Translations under genes and position numbers: made by a program
Notes under the pieces: generated by a model
Told to the model about the DNA's origin: nothing
Databases searched by the model: none
What the model saw: the letters and a program-made list of their open reading frames with translations, nothing else
Origin: Crotalaria pallida
Lineage: Eukaryota > Streptophyta > Magnoliopsida > Fabales > Fabaceae
Assembly (NCBI GenBank): GCA_037953625.1
Contig: CM075650.1
Span: 5,892,501-5,956,500 of the forward strand
Direction: 5' to 3'
DNA length: 64,000 nucleotides
In this document: positions 49,725 through 61,656 of the stretch, piece after piece
How positions within the stretch are numbered: position 1 is the stretch's first letter
Layout of the letters: each line of letters begins with the position of its first letter

Positions 49725-52277
49725 ATAAGTCTTGTCTTGTATCCTGAAAATTTTCAAATTTAAACAAAAAAATACTAATGTATGTAGAGATTAATGGGTG
49801 TGTACTGATGGTGTTTTTACACCATCAGTTAATCATTCACCATTCATTTGTGTTACTTTTATTTAAAAGTCAAAAACCATAATCATGTGAAAGTGGAATG
49901 ATGCACTGATGGTGTAACTGTTAGTGCACCATCTATTTTCTCATGTATCAATGCAATATTTTGTACTAAAATGGTACACTATTTCAATCCTAAATACTAT
50001 TAATAAAATTTAAAAACAAAACTAATGTACAAGTGCTTACACTGTTTCGCTCAATTCTGAATATTATTAAAAATAAAAAAAAAACTAACGTACCAGTGAA
50101 TGTTTTGTAAATCTATATTTCAATCCTATGTAAGGTAATATATAACATATAATAAATCAACCATCAAATACACTATTTGATTGAACTGAACATAAATGAC
50201 CCTTTTTGAGTTGTAAAAATCAAAGACTTTAATTTTCTCATGGAATACCTTATCAATACACATTATAATTCTGAATACAATACAAAGCTTAGAACCACAA
50301 TTTTAAGCTATTAATAAAAAAATCTTAATATAAATGTTTCCGTAACGTCCATATATGATAGTAGATTTAGCAACATCAATCTTCTTGAAAAGGTAACAAT
50401 TAAAATAATTGAGGAACTTTTTTATCTTTGTTAACCTATGTCATTATGAGTGATGATGGTTAAAGACAAAAATATGAGGTGTTTTTAGTGGAAGTCCATG
50501 TCCATTAGTATTTTATATTTTAAACACATTATTTTTAAAAAACTAACTATCTATTGAATTCCCTTATTGCATGGGTGAACATTTCACACTAAAATAAATT
50601 GAAGAAAAATTACTAAAAGGAGAAAACAAGAGAACAAAAAAACATGAATAAAAATATTTTAATGATATCAAGTCAATGAATTGGGGGAAGGGACGATGTA
50701 CATTTATAGCTACAATGTAATTCCTTGCACATGAGACAACCTTCATGTTTGGCAACTTTTTAATTGTATAGATGAGGATAAAGTTTTTTATAATTCTCAC
50801 GAGGGGGCTCCACCTTTGATTGGATCCAAGCAACAACTGCAGGCAAATACATTATACAGATACACCATTAACAAATTAAAATTATTATAATAAATAATAT
50901 GTTAACTTAATTTGCAACCAAGTGTTTCATCCACAGAAAAAAGCAACCAACATAGTTACCTAAAATATAAATGGCCACCAAATATAAAGTAAACTTCTAG
51001 GACTCATTTCATCATGATCTCCAACCATTTTAAACTTCTAGGACCCATTTCATCATGATTTTATTTGGAGGAGTATTATGAATAGCTAATATATCTTTAG
51101 ATGATTAGATTGAAGTTTTACTCTTAAAAAATATTATATATTAAATATATATTTAAAGCATCAAATTTATTTAAAATGTAATATTTAAATATTTAAGCAG
51201 TTTTATTAAATATAATATTTCCTTTCAATTTTTAGCACCTTCTGCAGATATGTTACACAAAAAAAATTAATTTATTAAACAAAAGAAAATAGAAAATGAT
51301 GAGAGTAATGTGACATAGTTTAAAAAAAACCGAAACAAAGTTTTTGGGAAAACTAAATAGATACCTATTACGAAATAGTTTTTATGATAAATTACGTACA
51401 TTGATGCAAATTAACTTACATTGTTTTTCGTCAGGGTGTTGTGGGTCACATTCACTATCGCATTTCATTCTACATACCCAAGTCCAATTATTGCATTCAT
51501 CTTGACATTTTTTTTGGCAGATAGCAACATCATTATTAGATTCAACTATGGTCATTTGAAGAGCTACAAGGACAACAAGGCAAACCAGCAAAAATTTAAC
51601 ATTATTTTTGTTTTCCATTTTATTTGCTCTCTTTAGCTAACTCGTTTGATGTTTTTTTTTCCTCCTTCCTTCCCTTTTGATTTGTCTTCAATTCATATAA
51701 AGTTTTTATAGTTGTATAATCCGTCATACTTACAATAACTTCAAATGTTTGTTCCAAAAATTTAGAATTCTTATCACAATGTCTCCTATTTTTAAACAAA
51801 ACAAAAAAATTATAAAAGAAAAAGTGAGTTAATAAATAATTCTAAATTTGACCAATTTCTTTCCCTTTGGAATCTTTTTAGTCCACTGATTTACCTTTTT
51901 TTAATATTTTCAAGACAAGTATCATTTTATTTGTCATTTCTAAAGAAAAAGTAAGAATGTAGAATATTATAGTACAATAAGAAGTTAATTAAGTTATAGC
52001 TGTGAGAAAAAAGTGACATATAGATCTGGTTTCATGAAGCAAGAAGAACAAAATATTTATAAATTAACCAAAATAAATATAATATTAATATTCATTTGTT
52101 ATATTAACACATCAATGTCAATGCAAGCATGTGAAAAGTTCATGTAAAAAATCTATGTACATGGGATAATCTATGCCAAAAGACTAATGTAGTTTGTAAT
52201 AAAATTAATAACAATAAAATAGTAAATCAATTTTTCGAAATCCCTTACAGTTTGTGAGAAGATGAATGAAGTAGCAA
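49725..52277. repeat. Duplicated host segment, copy 2
   Basis: Counterpart of 39993-42555. It continues past the point where copy 1 is cut by LTR E, into sequence not seen elsewhere in the window. Confidence 0.88.
50760..51618 (-). CDS. Secreted cysteine-rich peptide, copy 2 (two exons)
   Basis: Exon 1 is 51618-51420 and exon 2 is 50836-50760, with the same splice sites, phase and lengths (199 and 77 bp) as copy 1. The product is 91 residues. Exon 1 differs by about four conservative changes, mostly in the signal peptide and next to the first Cys. The six-Cys part is otherwise identical. Exon 2 has one Leu-to-Ile change and a few silent changes, while the intron and flanks differ more, which suggests selection on the protein. 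TATA at 51703-51710. No named family is assigned; a thionin-like or helical-hairpin peptide is the best guess. Confidence 0.72.
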
Positions 52278-52632
52278 GTAGCTTTCAAAAACTGTAGGCT
52301 CTCTTTTGAAAATATACAAGCACTTTTCTAGAGCTCATATCATGATAGGATTTAGTTTGTTCATATCTATTTATTATATCTTAGTCTATTTGTATCTATT
52401 ATTAGCTATCAATTTGCTATTATATTCAAATCAGGTCATCAGTTTCACACTTAGAGATATGTAACTACCTTCTGTACATTAATGAAGCTCCTCACATTGA
52501 CTACCTTCTAAATTAATTAATATCCTAACCATGATTTCACTCTAGTCAACTCTGACCTTCATTTATCCTTCTGAGGGTATCACGAGCCCTTTACTAGCTA
52601 CCACCTCGCCTAACTCCAATTCCTCAACCTCC
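52278..52632 (+). other. Possible remnant of a copia LTR and leader
   Basis: T-rich sequence with an LTR-like body (catatctatttattatatct) and tacattaatgaagctcctca, followed by Ser/Thr-rich weak coding toward 52740 (SVHLNKITY). A copia 5' end is possible but no LTR boundary was fixed. Confidence 0.3.
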
Positions 52633-52736
52633 ATCACCACCATTGATTTTAACCGTAACAACTCAATTAATCAATTCCATAATTTCAGTATGGATCAAAA
52701 GTATTAGTGTCCACTTAAACAAAATTACCTAGTGTT
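52633..52736. repeat. Duplicated flank P2, first part
   Basis: Matches 22634-22737; split by solo LTR D. Confidence 0.75.
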
Positions 52737-53185
52737 ATTTGTGTAACACCTAACTTAATTTACGCACTAATTACCCCGATTGATTTAGTGACTTGAAAAT
52801 TTCCTTTGAAAACTCTTAGTTATTTACAATACTTATAAAAATCTCTGTAAAATCGGACGAAGTTTCCTTTGTTTATTGGACTTTCCAAAAATATGAGTTT
52901 GCCTTGAAAACCTGTAATAATATTTTCAAATAATCAACAGTATGCCAGCAGGGCAAAATATAATATAGTGCATCTCAATACATCATTTCCAATATAACAA
53001 ACAGGTTATAAAATAGTTTTAGTCCCCAAAAGATAACACATCGCATATATATATATATATATATACATCAAAAGCCAAATTTGTAATTCTCGGACCCACA
53101 TATTATCACACCCCTAATATTCACACTCCACGTTGTGGAGTGTGCCCCTGCTCGGCCACGGCTAGTGCATGGTCCGCTTCGGTAC

Positions 53186-54286
53186 CTGTAAAAAAATGGC
53201 AAGAAGGGTAGCATTACACAGAACTTAGAAATATAGCTTCTACAAAAGCATAGTAACAAAGGTCCTACCCTATACCATAATACCCCATTCATATACTAAT
53301 TCACTTTCCTTTTATTAATCTTAACCTTTCCTTATCTTTTCAATTCCATACTTTCCATGTACCTTTCTAATCATTTCATTCTTTTCTTAACTTTCTCTCA
53401 CCGTTCTGTGGGTCCTACAGTCATTTAATCACACACCACAAGGGCGGGTCCTATTTACATACTACACACTCCAACTTAGAGGGTCCATAATATACATAAT
53501 CACACTCCCTTGGGGAGGGTCCATTATTCACATATATTCACCATATTCGGAGGGTCCATTTATATATTTTCATGCTCCACATAGGGAGGGTCCATTTATA
53601 TACACGCTCCATTATGGAGGTTCCATTATATATTATACATATTCTCACTTCCATTGGAAGGGTCATTCATACACATTCACATATTTGCACTCCCTTTGGG
53701 AGGGTCTTATATACATACACATCATAATTTCAACTTTTCACATTTCTATATACACACACCTAGATAGGTGGGTCCTTCTCACATTATCAATATAGTTCCA
53801 TTATTCAAATATTCCATTCACTACTAGTCCAACCATTATATAATTTCCTTTCAATTTCATTACAAGCTTTAGCACTCTTACCCAATTTTAGTCACAATTA
53901 TCCTTTCCGTTATTAATTCACTTTCATACACATTTATCATCCGTGTTTCCCCCTTCTAAATCCATTCTATGTTCCAGAATTTCCTAACATATTCATTTAC
54001 CAATCACATTATTTATTTAGCACACATTCGTCATTTTCCCCTTGCATACACTCATCATTTCATTTAGCATACATTTTCTATATTTCCATATTTATTATCC
54101 ATAATCATATATATACTTGTTTCTCATGCATTACACTAGTTTTCCTGTCTATTCTATATTAATTATTTCATTTACTTTCATTATCAACTACCCTAAGGTT
54201 TTGTATTCTACACATCCTCTACCTCTAGCCATCACTATAACCAAAGAGAATTTATTCCCTAAGCTAAGGTAATACAACCTTCTTAC
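53186..54286 (-). other. Predicted intron within LTR D
   Basis: Strong donor and acceptor as given for LTR D; 1101 bp; contains the minisatellite at 53400-53760. Not proven by transcript. Confidence 0.5.
53400..53760. repeat. Minisatellite with GGGAGGGTCC units in LTR D
   Basis: About ten degenerate units of cactccnnttgggagggtcc plus tatatacatatt, 30 to 45 bp apart. Confidence 0.8.
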
Positions 54287-55295
54287 CTTAACCTTGTAGA
54301 GAGAGAAGGGAGTACCAAACCCTAACTTTAACAAGCTTTAGAATTAGAAGCGGAAGAGCCGAGTGTGCGACAATGAAGGAACAGCGAGAAGGCGAGCCGG
54401 AAGTGACGAGGCGCTCCAATAATAGGGAGTTGATGGGTCTACCACCTTTCCTTGAAAGGGAGAGCAAGTCAAGAGAGAGAATGAGCCATAACACCTTATT
54501 AATCAAAAGATAAGGCAAGGATTAGAGATGATGATGCCAAATTCGTGTGGGGAAGGAAATGAAGGAATGAAACTTGCTCAACTTACCTAGAAATTGCTTG
54601 AGTGGAAGGAACCAAAAAGGATGATGGTGCTCTTGCCCTAAACCATGGAGAGAGAGAGAGAGAGAGAGAGAACCAAAGAGAGAGTAAAGAGAAGATCGAC
54701 ACTTGGGAGCTTGAGGGATGATGATGATTGGCCACAAGAGTTTGAGATTTTAAGGCTTAAAGTTATGGATTGAGTGTTTTTGGGGTTGAGAAGGAGAAAG
54801 GAATGGGTTTGGGGTGAAATGAGGTTGATCCCCGTATTTATTTTTTTCACAGTCAGCACGAAATACTCGAGTATTCCTCAGAATATTCGAGTATTTTACC
54901 CAGTTCCCCATTAATTCATTTTTCTATTTTCCTTTTATTTTCTTCCTATTTCAAATCGACATAACTTCTCCGTTAACCGTCGGATCTTGCTCAAATTTGA
55001 AAGCAAGCTTCCTAAAATCATTATCTTCATATCCAACGGTGGAAATTGTATTTAGAGTTGTAAATCTTTTATTTTGAATTTCCTAATATAGGGTGTTTAG
55101 AACACCGAAAACGCCGATTTTAACACTCGTTTAGCCTTCTTTAAATTTCTTTTGTGACGCCAATGCTTCCTAACTCCTTCATGGCACTCAAATGGATCCT
55201 AATCCATCACCTTAAATATTCTTGAACATAATTATCATTCTCCTAATTCCCCCATTATTCTAATTATTCTGGAAATTAAAATTCGGGATGTTACA

Positions 55296-56460
55296 ATTTG
55301 CAAACATATATAGTAGTTAAGATTTCATAAAACCACTTCAAAGAATTTCTAACATAATGTCAACTTTTCAAAGTCCATTTCCTAAACTCAAGGATCCAAA
55401 AAATGAAGATAAAAACCCGTTGTCAATTTTTAAAAAGCATCCTTTTAGTGAAAAAGTTTCAAATACTCCATTTCAATATCAAAAGAAAACTAAATTTTGG
55501 AAACTCGATCCTTAACTAACATCGATATTTCATTGATATCGAGAAGTTTTTCTATAAATCTCTAAGACTTTAACACTTCACAAAATTTATCAAAAAAATC
55601 CTTATTCTCACAAATCCAATCAATACAATCAGATTTCCCTCAAACAACTCGAAACCGAAATTCTATAACCACCTTTGGAATATACAACTTTTCCTTAATA
55701 TTCAAACTCAATATCCCAATGAGAATCGGCAACATAACATTTTGTTTTTGATCATTCCCAAATATTGTATAGACATTCAATTGATTTCCAAAATAATTTA
55801 TAACATCGTTAGTTGAAAAAAAAAAGAACTCGCCATTTATATGTATCTGCATTGCTAATTCTGACAGAACCAGTCATTTGAGTCATGACTAAAATCAAGA
55901 AGATTAACTTGAATTGACCTTTTTTTTTTGGAGCTTAGAGCATAGGAATGTGAGAGAAAACATAATTATATGCTCCCAAAGAAAGAAAAGTTGTCAATGG
56001 ATTGAACTTTATTCCCAAAACTGAATGTCCAAAATTTAAATTTTTGCTTATGACAAAGGTCGTGATTTTTTATATTCATATGGTACATGATTACTATGAT
56101 TGAAAATCAAAGGTTCCCCTACTAATAATTTTGATAATGACTTATAGTTATATAAGTATTTCACATAATCATTCGTTATATTGAGAAGTGTAACCACTCT
56201 CCTTATTAGTCTTATATAATGACATGATTTCCTATGAGAAAATAATAAGAGTGGATGATAAGATCCATTCCTGAAGAACAGTCATTGTATATGTTTAGGA
56301 ATGAATGAAATGAGATGAAATGGTATAGCTAGTTCTTTATGAACTAGGCATTTGACTTCTTGGTACGTAGGAACATTTGCTTGCCTTTCATCTAAAACAT
56401 GAAATATTTGTTAGTTAAATCATTGAAAGAAATCATTTTTTTTGTTAAATATGAAATAAT
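55296..56460. repeat. Duplicated flank P2, second part
   Basis: Matches 22733-23900. Ends at gaaataat, where element F begins. No gene seen. Confidence 0.75.
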
Positions 56461-56462
56461 AT

Positions 56463-56714
56463 AACGTGTTCCAGCTAAGGAAGTTCGTGCCTGACCCTAC
56501 TTCGATTATCCGCATTGAACCCGACGAGATACCCTTGCGAGAAAATCTGACATTCGAAACTGGTCCCGCCCGAATCGAAGATAGAAAAACGAAGCAGTTG
56601 CGAGGGAAGGAGATTCCTTTAGTGAAAGTCGTATGGGGACGTGGTGGTGTTAGCGACATCACTTTGGAATTAGAAAGTCATATGAAGGAAGAATACCCGT
56701 ATCTATTCGAGTAA
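56463..56714 (+). pseudogene. Element F pol end: chromodomain fragment
   Basis: A plus-strand frame with VFQLRKFVPDPTSIIRIE, then the chromodomain-like end EDRKTKQLRGKEIPLVKVVW, and EEYPYLFE before TAA. It is a close relative of the end of element A pol, so F is also a Tekay/Del-like chromovirus. The usual TWELE motif reads TLELE here, losing the aromatic Trp. All upstream gag-pol is missing: the piece starts abruptly at the end of flank P2. Confidence 0.82.
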
Positions 56715-56751
56715 GTTATATTTTTTGAATCGAATTTCGGGGACGAAATTC

Positions 56752-56770
56752 CTTTTTAAGTGGGGGAGGA
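56752..56770 (+). other. Polypurine tract of element F
   Basis: AAGTGGGGGAGGA directly before the LTR start TGTTGTAACATCC; preceded by TTCGGGGACGAAATTCC, shared with A, B and E. Confidence 0.8.
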
Positions 56771-58103
56771 TGTTGTAACATCCTAAAAATTTTAAAGTGT
56801 TAGAAAGATTAAATTAGAAACCTAATTAATATGTTAAAAGATCCGTTAGAAGTCTATGATTAGTAAATAGATGTTAAAAAAGGTTATGAATTGTCAAACG
56901 GGTCAAAAGTGTAAATTCCAAATTTTAGGCAAATTGGACTTAAAGCCCAAACTCTATAAAAAATAATAATAATAGTATTAAAAAAAAGTAATAATGGGCC
57001 AAAGACCCAAGTAAAATAAATAAATAAATAATTGTGGGTCAAAGGCCCAAACTAAAAAAAAAAGAAAAAGAAAAGAAGTCACCGACTTCGGGGGAGGTTC
57101 TAGACCCTCCCCAAAGCTTCCCCCACACCTATATATATGGAAGCTCGAGTACTCACATGTACTCAAGTCCTTAGATTTTCCCCGGTGCAATTCTTTAGTT
57201 TTCCTGGTCTCTTTCAATCAAAAATCCAGTCAAAACTCTGTCCAAATTTTCAACCCTAAAATACTACTTTTAAATCTTAATATAAAAATAAAATCTTAAG
57301 GCATTAGGAGCAAAAGTTCGAGGACTAGCTGGAATCCTGCCAGAGTCATTTCTTACCCGGTAAGAGAGGAGTAATGCCTTATCTTAGGTTTAGTTTCTAT
57401 TACATGCATAGGAAAGGCTTAGCAGTATAGTTTAAATTATTATTTTTCTATTTATTGTTATTATGTTGTTATTCTGCCCGTTTTAAATTTAGAAATTGTT
57501 AATTTATAAGTCGTTATTCTATCCAAATTTTTACGCTAAAAATATGATAAATACTAAAATATAAGCCGACATTTTGCCCAACTTTTTATTGAAAATATTA
57601 AAATATAAGCTGTTATTCTGCCCAACTTTTTATTCGAAATTATAAATTTATAAGCTGTTATTTTGCAAAAAAAATTTATTAAATATTAAAATATAAGTTC
57701 TTATTTTGCTCACTTATCTATTTTAAAAATAAGAAAAATACTAAAATATAAGTCGTTACTCTACCGGATTAAATAATTAAAAATTGTGGAAAAATAAATA
57801 GTTATAAGCTGGAATGCTGCCCAGATGTCGAAATATTCTTATGGAAAATCCTAAATAATTTGTACACCTAGTAACATTTGAATTCTGTCACCAAGGGCAA
57901 TAAGAACCCTAAGGTAAGTGGGTATTAAGTGAGAGCGTTTGTGACTCCTCCACTTACCTAGGAATTCACTTGTAGAACTCGGTGCCAAATTATTGGGAAT
58001 TTTTCTATTTGGATAAAGTAAATTGATGGGAAAAATTATATTAAAATAAAGAAATAAAACTGTTAAAATAATTGATAATTAAAACTGTTAAAATAATTGA
58101 TAA
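56771..58103 (+). mobile_element. 3' LTR of element F, first segment
   Basis: Starts TGTTGTAACATCC. It contains two donor candidates: ACCCG|GTAAGAG at 57360 and CCTAAG|GTAAGTG at 57914. From about 57440 to 57800 a loose repeat of ataagctgttattctgccca occurs. The LINE enters after 58103. Confidence 0.8.
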
Positions 58104-58349
58104 TTTTTTTTTTGTAAAATAAAATCTTATTACCACAGAACCAATAATAAATACAAAACTGAGGCCCTACAATTGGAACTTGCCACCTTCTAGGAAGGGT
58201 TCAAGGACCAATAGTAGTCCAAAACCTTAGGAACACTTGCCACCTTCTATGAAGGGTTCAAATGATCTAAGGCTAAAAGGAATTACAATTCAATGCAAAT
58301 CCTGTGAACTAAAGCCTTATTCGGCCAAGACATAAAAGAAGGACAACAA

Positions 58350-61300
58350 AAATTAAGTCTAGATGCAAATTCTCTCTTGATCATCCTAAATATAGTGCCT
58401 AGGGATCTGCTGGAATTGGAAAAAACTCTAAGATTCCTTTCATGTCAAACTTGGTAAATCATAGCTGCCCAAAGAGCACGAACAGCTCTCCTGCGATTTC
58501 TATCTGGAAAAGCATGCTGGAGCCATCTAGGCCAATTCTGCAATTTGTAGTGATAATGGTCAAGACCAAACCATGTACAGCACAAATACAATAACTCTCT
58601 AGACCAGGAGCACTCAAAGAACAAGTGCCTATGAGTTTCTTGATCATTAAGACAAAGACTGCAGCAATTAGGAGCTATGATCCATGTCATTCTGTCCAAG
58701 GTAGCAAGCTTCCCATGAAGCATTAACCAGAAAATAAATATATGCCTAGGTTGAGTGAAGCTGGTCCAGATTAATTTATAGAAGTGAAAAGGTTCCTGCA
58801 TACCAGTGAGTAATGTATAGCCAAAGCTAATGTCATAGACACCATTAGTCCCATGAATCCATTGATCACCGTTAAACCCGTGCTTAATTTTGTCCCTGAC
58901 CTTAAGGATCTGCTTCCAGTGCCAATTGTGATTGCTGTTTGCAGTACAGGACCAGAAATCTTGATCCCTAAGGTAGATGGAATGAATCCATCTCACCCAT
59001 AAGCAATCTTTTTTTGAGGCAATCCACCAAACCTGCTTGCCCAAAGCTGCAATGTTCCAAATAGGATCATTCTTCACATTCAAACCACCAAACTTCTTAG
59101 GAAGGCAAACAATTTTCCATGCTACCTTTGCCTTGTAGTTACCAGTCTCATTACTACCCCAAAGGAACCTTCTGCACAATTTGTCAATATCATTTATCAC
59201 TGATTTGGGCAGGATAAAGATTGAGGCCCAGTAAACATGCAAGTTCATGAGCACTGAGTTGATTAAGCACAATCTGCCTTGAAAAGACAAATTCCTTGTT
59301 TTCCAAGCATGAAGTCTTGCTGAGACTTTCTGAACCAATTGAGAGCATGTAGCCTTGTTCCATTTCCTAGACATAAGTGGCACACCAAGATACCTGCAAG
59401 GAAATTGGCCTGTTCTGAACCCAGTAATGTTAATAAGGGAATGCTGCACCTGTTCATGTATGCCAGCCATAAAGATGAAAGATTTCTGCTGATTAGCATG
59501 AAGACCTGAGTATGCAGAAAAACTCTGAAAAGCATGCCACAGGATTCGAACACTAGCTGGATGAGCTTTAGAGAACACCATCAAGTCATCAGCAAAAGCC
59601 ACATTCACTAATTTCAATTCTTTGCATTGGGGATGGTACTTGAAATTCCGGGCATGAGCAGCATACTGAAACTGTCTAGTGAGGGTCTCCATAGCCAGGA
59701 CAAAAATTAGAGGGGAGAAAGGGTCTCCCTGTCTAATTCCTCTATAGCCAGTGAAACTATGCCCCTTCACACCATTAATGACAATACTATAAGAAGTTGT
59801 CCTGATACAAGTCATAATCCAGGCAATGAATTTTGGTGGAAAATGAAAAGCTGCCAGCATCTCCTCAATGAAAGGCCATTCTAAAGTGTCATATGCTTTT
59901 CTAAGGTCAATCTTCATCATACATCTTGGTGAAATTCTCCTTCTACCATATAGTCTGATCAGGTTCTGAGTGATCAATATGTTTTGCAGGATGCTCCTAT
60001 CCTTAACAAATGCTCCTTGGTTATCCTGAACTATATGGGGCAAAACCACACTCAACCTGCTGCAAATTAGCTTAGTAATACATTTATACATAGTGTTACA
60101 GCAGGCTATTGGTCTAAATTGCTCAACAGTAGTAGGAGTATCAGTCTTAGGTACCATGACAAGAAGAGTCTGATTTACTTCTCTGAGAAGGTTGCCAGTA
60201 TTGAAGAAATGCTTAACTGCAACTATGCAGTCCTCTCCAACAATCTCCCATGCTGCTATAAAAAAGCCAGATCCAAAACCATCTGGCCCTGGAGCTTTAT
60301 CTTTATGAATAGAGAACATGGCCTCTTTTATTTCTGAATCAGAAAAAGGAAGAATTAATTTCAGCTGTTGATCTGCAGATAACACACTTCCTTCAGAGAA
60401 AATAGCACTATTCACCCTACTTCTGTTAACATTGGCACTGAATAGGTCTTGGTAATAATTCTGGAAAGCTTCAGCAATTTGACAGTGGTCACTAATAACC
60501 ACATCATTCCCAGTCACTTGTCTCAGAATTCTATTATGATATTGTCTCTGTTTGATAGAATTATGGAAAACCTTTGAGTTTTCATCACCATGTAGCAACC
60601 AGTTAATTTTAGCTTTTTGCTTAAGGAAAGCAAAAGCTGCTTCCTTAATCTCCATGTATGCCCTTGAGAGATCCTTCTCTTTTTGCTGCATCACAGGGTC
60701 AGAAGGTGTAGTTATTAGATCACATTGAACCTGCTCCAAATCAGCCTTAATCTGGATTTCTTTCCTGTCAATGCCCTCAAAAGATTTTCTATTTAACTCC
60801 TTAAGAGGACCTTGAAGCATCCTAAGCTTCTTGCAGACCTGGAATGATTTACTTCCCTGAATATCATTCTGCCATACATTATTCACAATGCCATGGAAGT
60901 CCTGGTGGGTGTACCACATATTGAAGAACTTGAAGCATGAACCCTTAGGCATCTGGTTCTGACCCCATTCAATAAGAATTGGACTATGATCAGACACTCT
61001 AGGGTTTAAAAAATCCGCCACTGATTACACCAGTGACTATTCACCAAAGCCCTATCAAGTTTACAAATAACCTTGTCAGCTCTAACCTATTTATTACTCC
61101 AAGTGTGAAAGTGGCCAATCTGTTGCATATCACTAACATCACAGGAGTTCACACAATCTCTGAAATCCTCCATGCTTTTCAAATCAATCTGATTTCCTCC
61201 TTCCTTGTCCTGATCATTGAGGCAAGTTTTAAAATCTCCAATTAACAGCCAAGGCCTATCAATGAAAGGTTGCACACCAGTAAGGACCTGCCAGAGTTCT

Positions 61301-61656
61301 TCCCTTTCCTGAGAGTCATTAGAGGCATAAATAACAGTTATGAAACAACTTTGCAAAGTCTGTTTCATAGTCACCAGGCAGTGCATATATTGCTTGGATC
61401 TGGCAATAAGAAGGACATCAAAGCTATCCTGTTTCCAAATAAGCCAGATTCTCCCAATGTGACACACATCCAAATTATCAAGAGAACCCCAACCAGGAGC
61501 TACCTTATTCCTAACATGCTGAAAATAATTAGCTCTCAGCTTATTCTCTAAAATTGCAAAAAAACCAATACTCTACTTTTTATACAAATCAACAATCTCT
61601 TATTGCTTAAGAGGGCTATTCATCCCTCTTATATTCCAGCTAGCAATTCTATCCAT
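58350..61656 (-). pseudogene. LINE ORF2: endonuclease, reverse transcriptase, zf-RVT
   Basis: The ATG at 61656 overlaps the ORF1 stop in ATGGATAG. The endonuclease starts MDRIASWNIRGMNSPL and continues through IYASNDSQEREELW and WLLIGDFK (GDFN expected). It is broken by two early stops, a stop near 61085 and a one-base shift near 61025. The long open frame (61021-58445, 858 codons) holds the complete RT: DKAPGPDGFG, KIDLRKAYDT, GIRQGDPFSPLIF and the catalytic FADD (residues 476-479). A C-terminal zinc-binding zf-RVT region follows (CCSLCLNDQETHRHLFFECSWS). A TGA at about 58445 ends it early; the reading continues as HERNLRVF to about 58350. Reverse transcription at a nicked target is the family role. 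Confidence 0.9.

Larger units (their letters stand above)
52742..55295 (-). mobile_element. Solo LTR D
   Basis: Starts TGTAACACCTAAC, ends GGGATGTTACA; perfect target duplication atttg (52737-52741 and 55296-55300); 2554 bp. The empty site is seen in copy P1 at about 22735-22745 (gttatttgcaaacat), which proves the insertion. Minus strand: two ACTCGAGT-type motifs near 54865-54895, an AG/CT-rich leader, donor at 54286 (GGTTAAG|GTAAGAA), acceptor at 53186 (TTTTTTACAG|GTACCG). Related in its first 150 bp to LTR C. Confidence 0.93.

Noticed and set aside
57080..57240. Short frame with Cys and Gly near the start of LTR F
   Set aside because: Antisense within an LTR leader, no signal peptide or domain.
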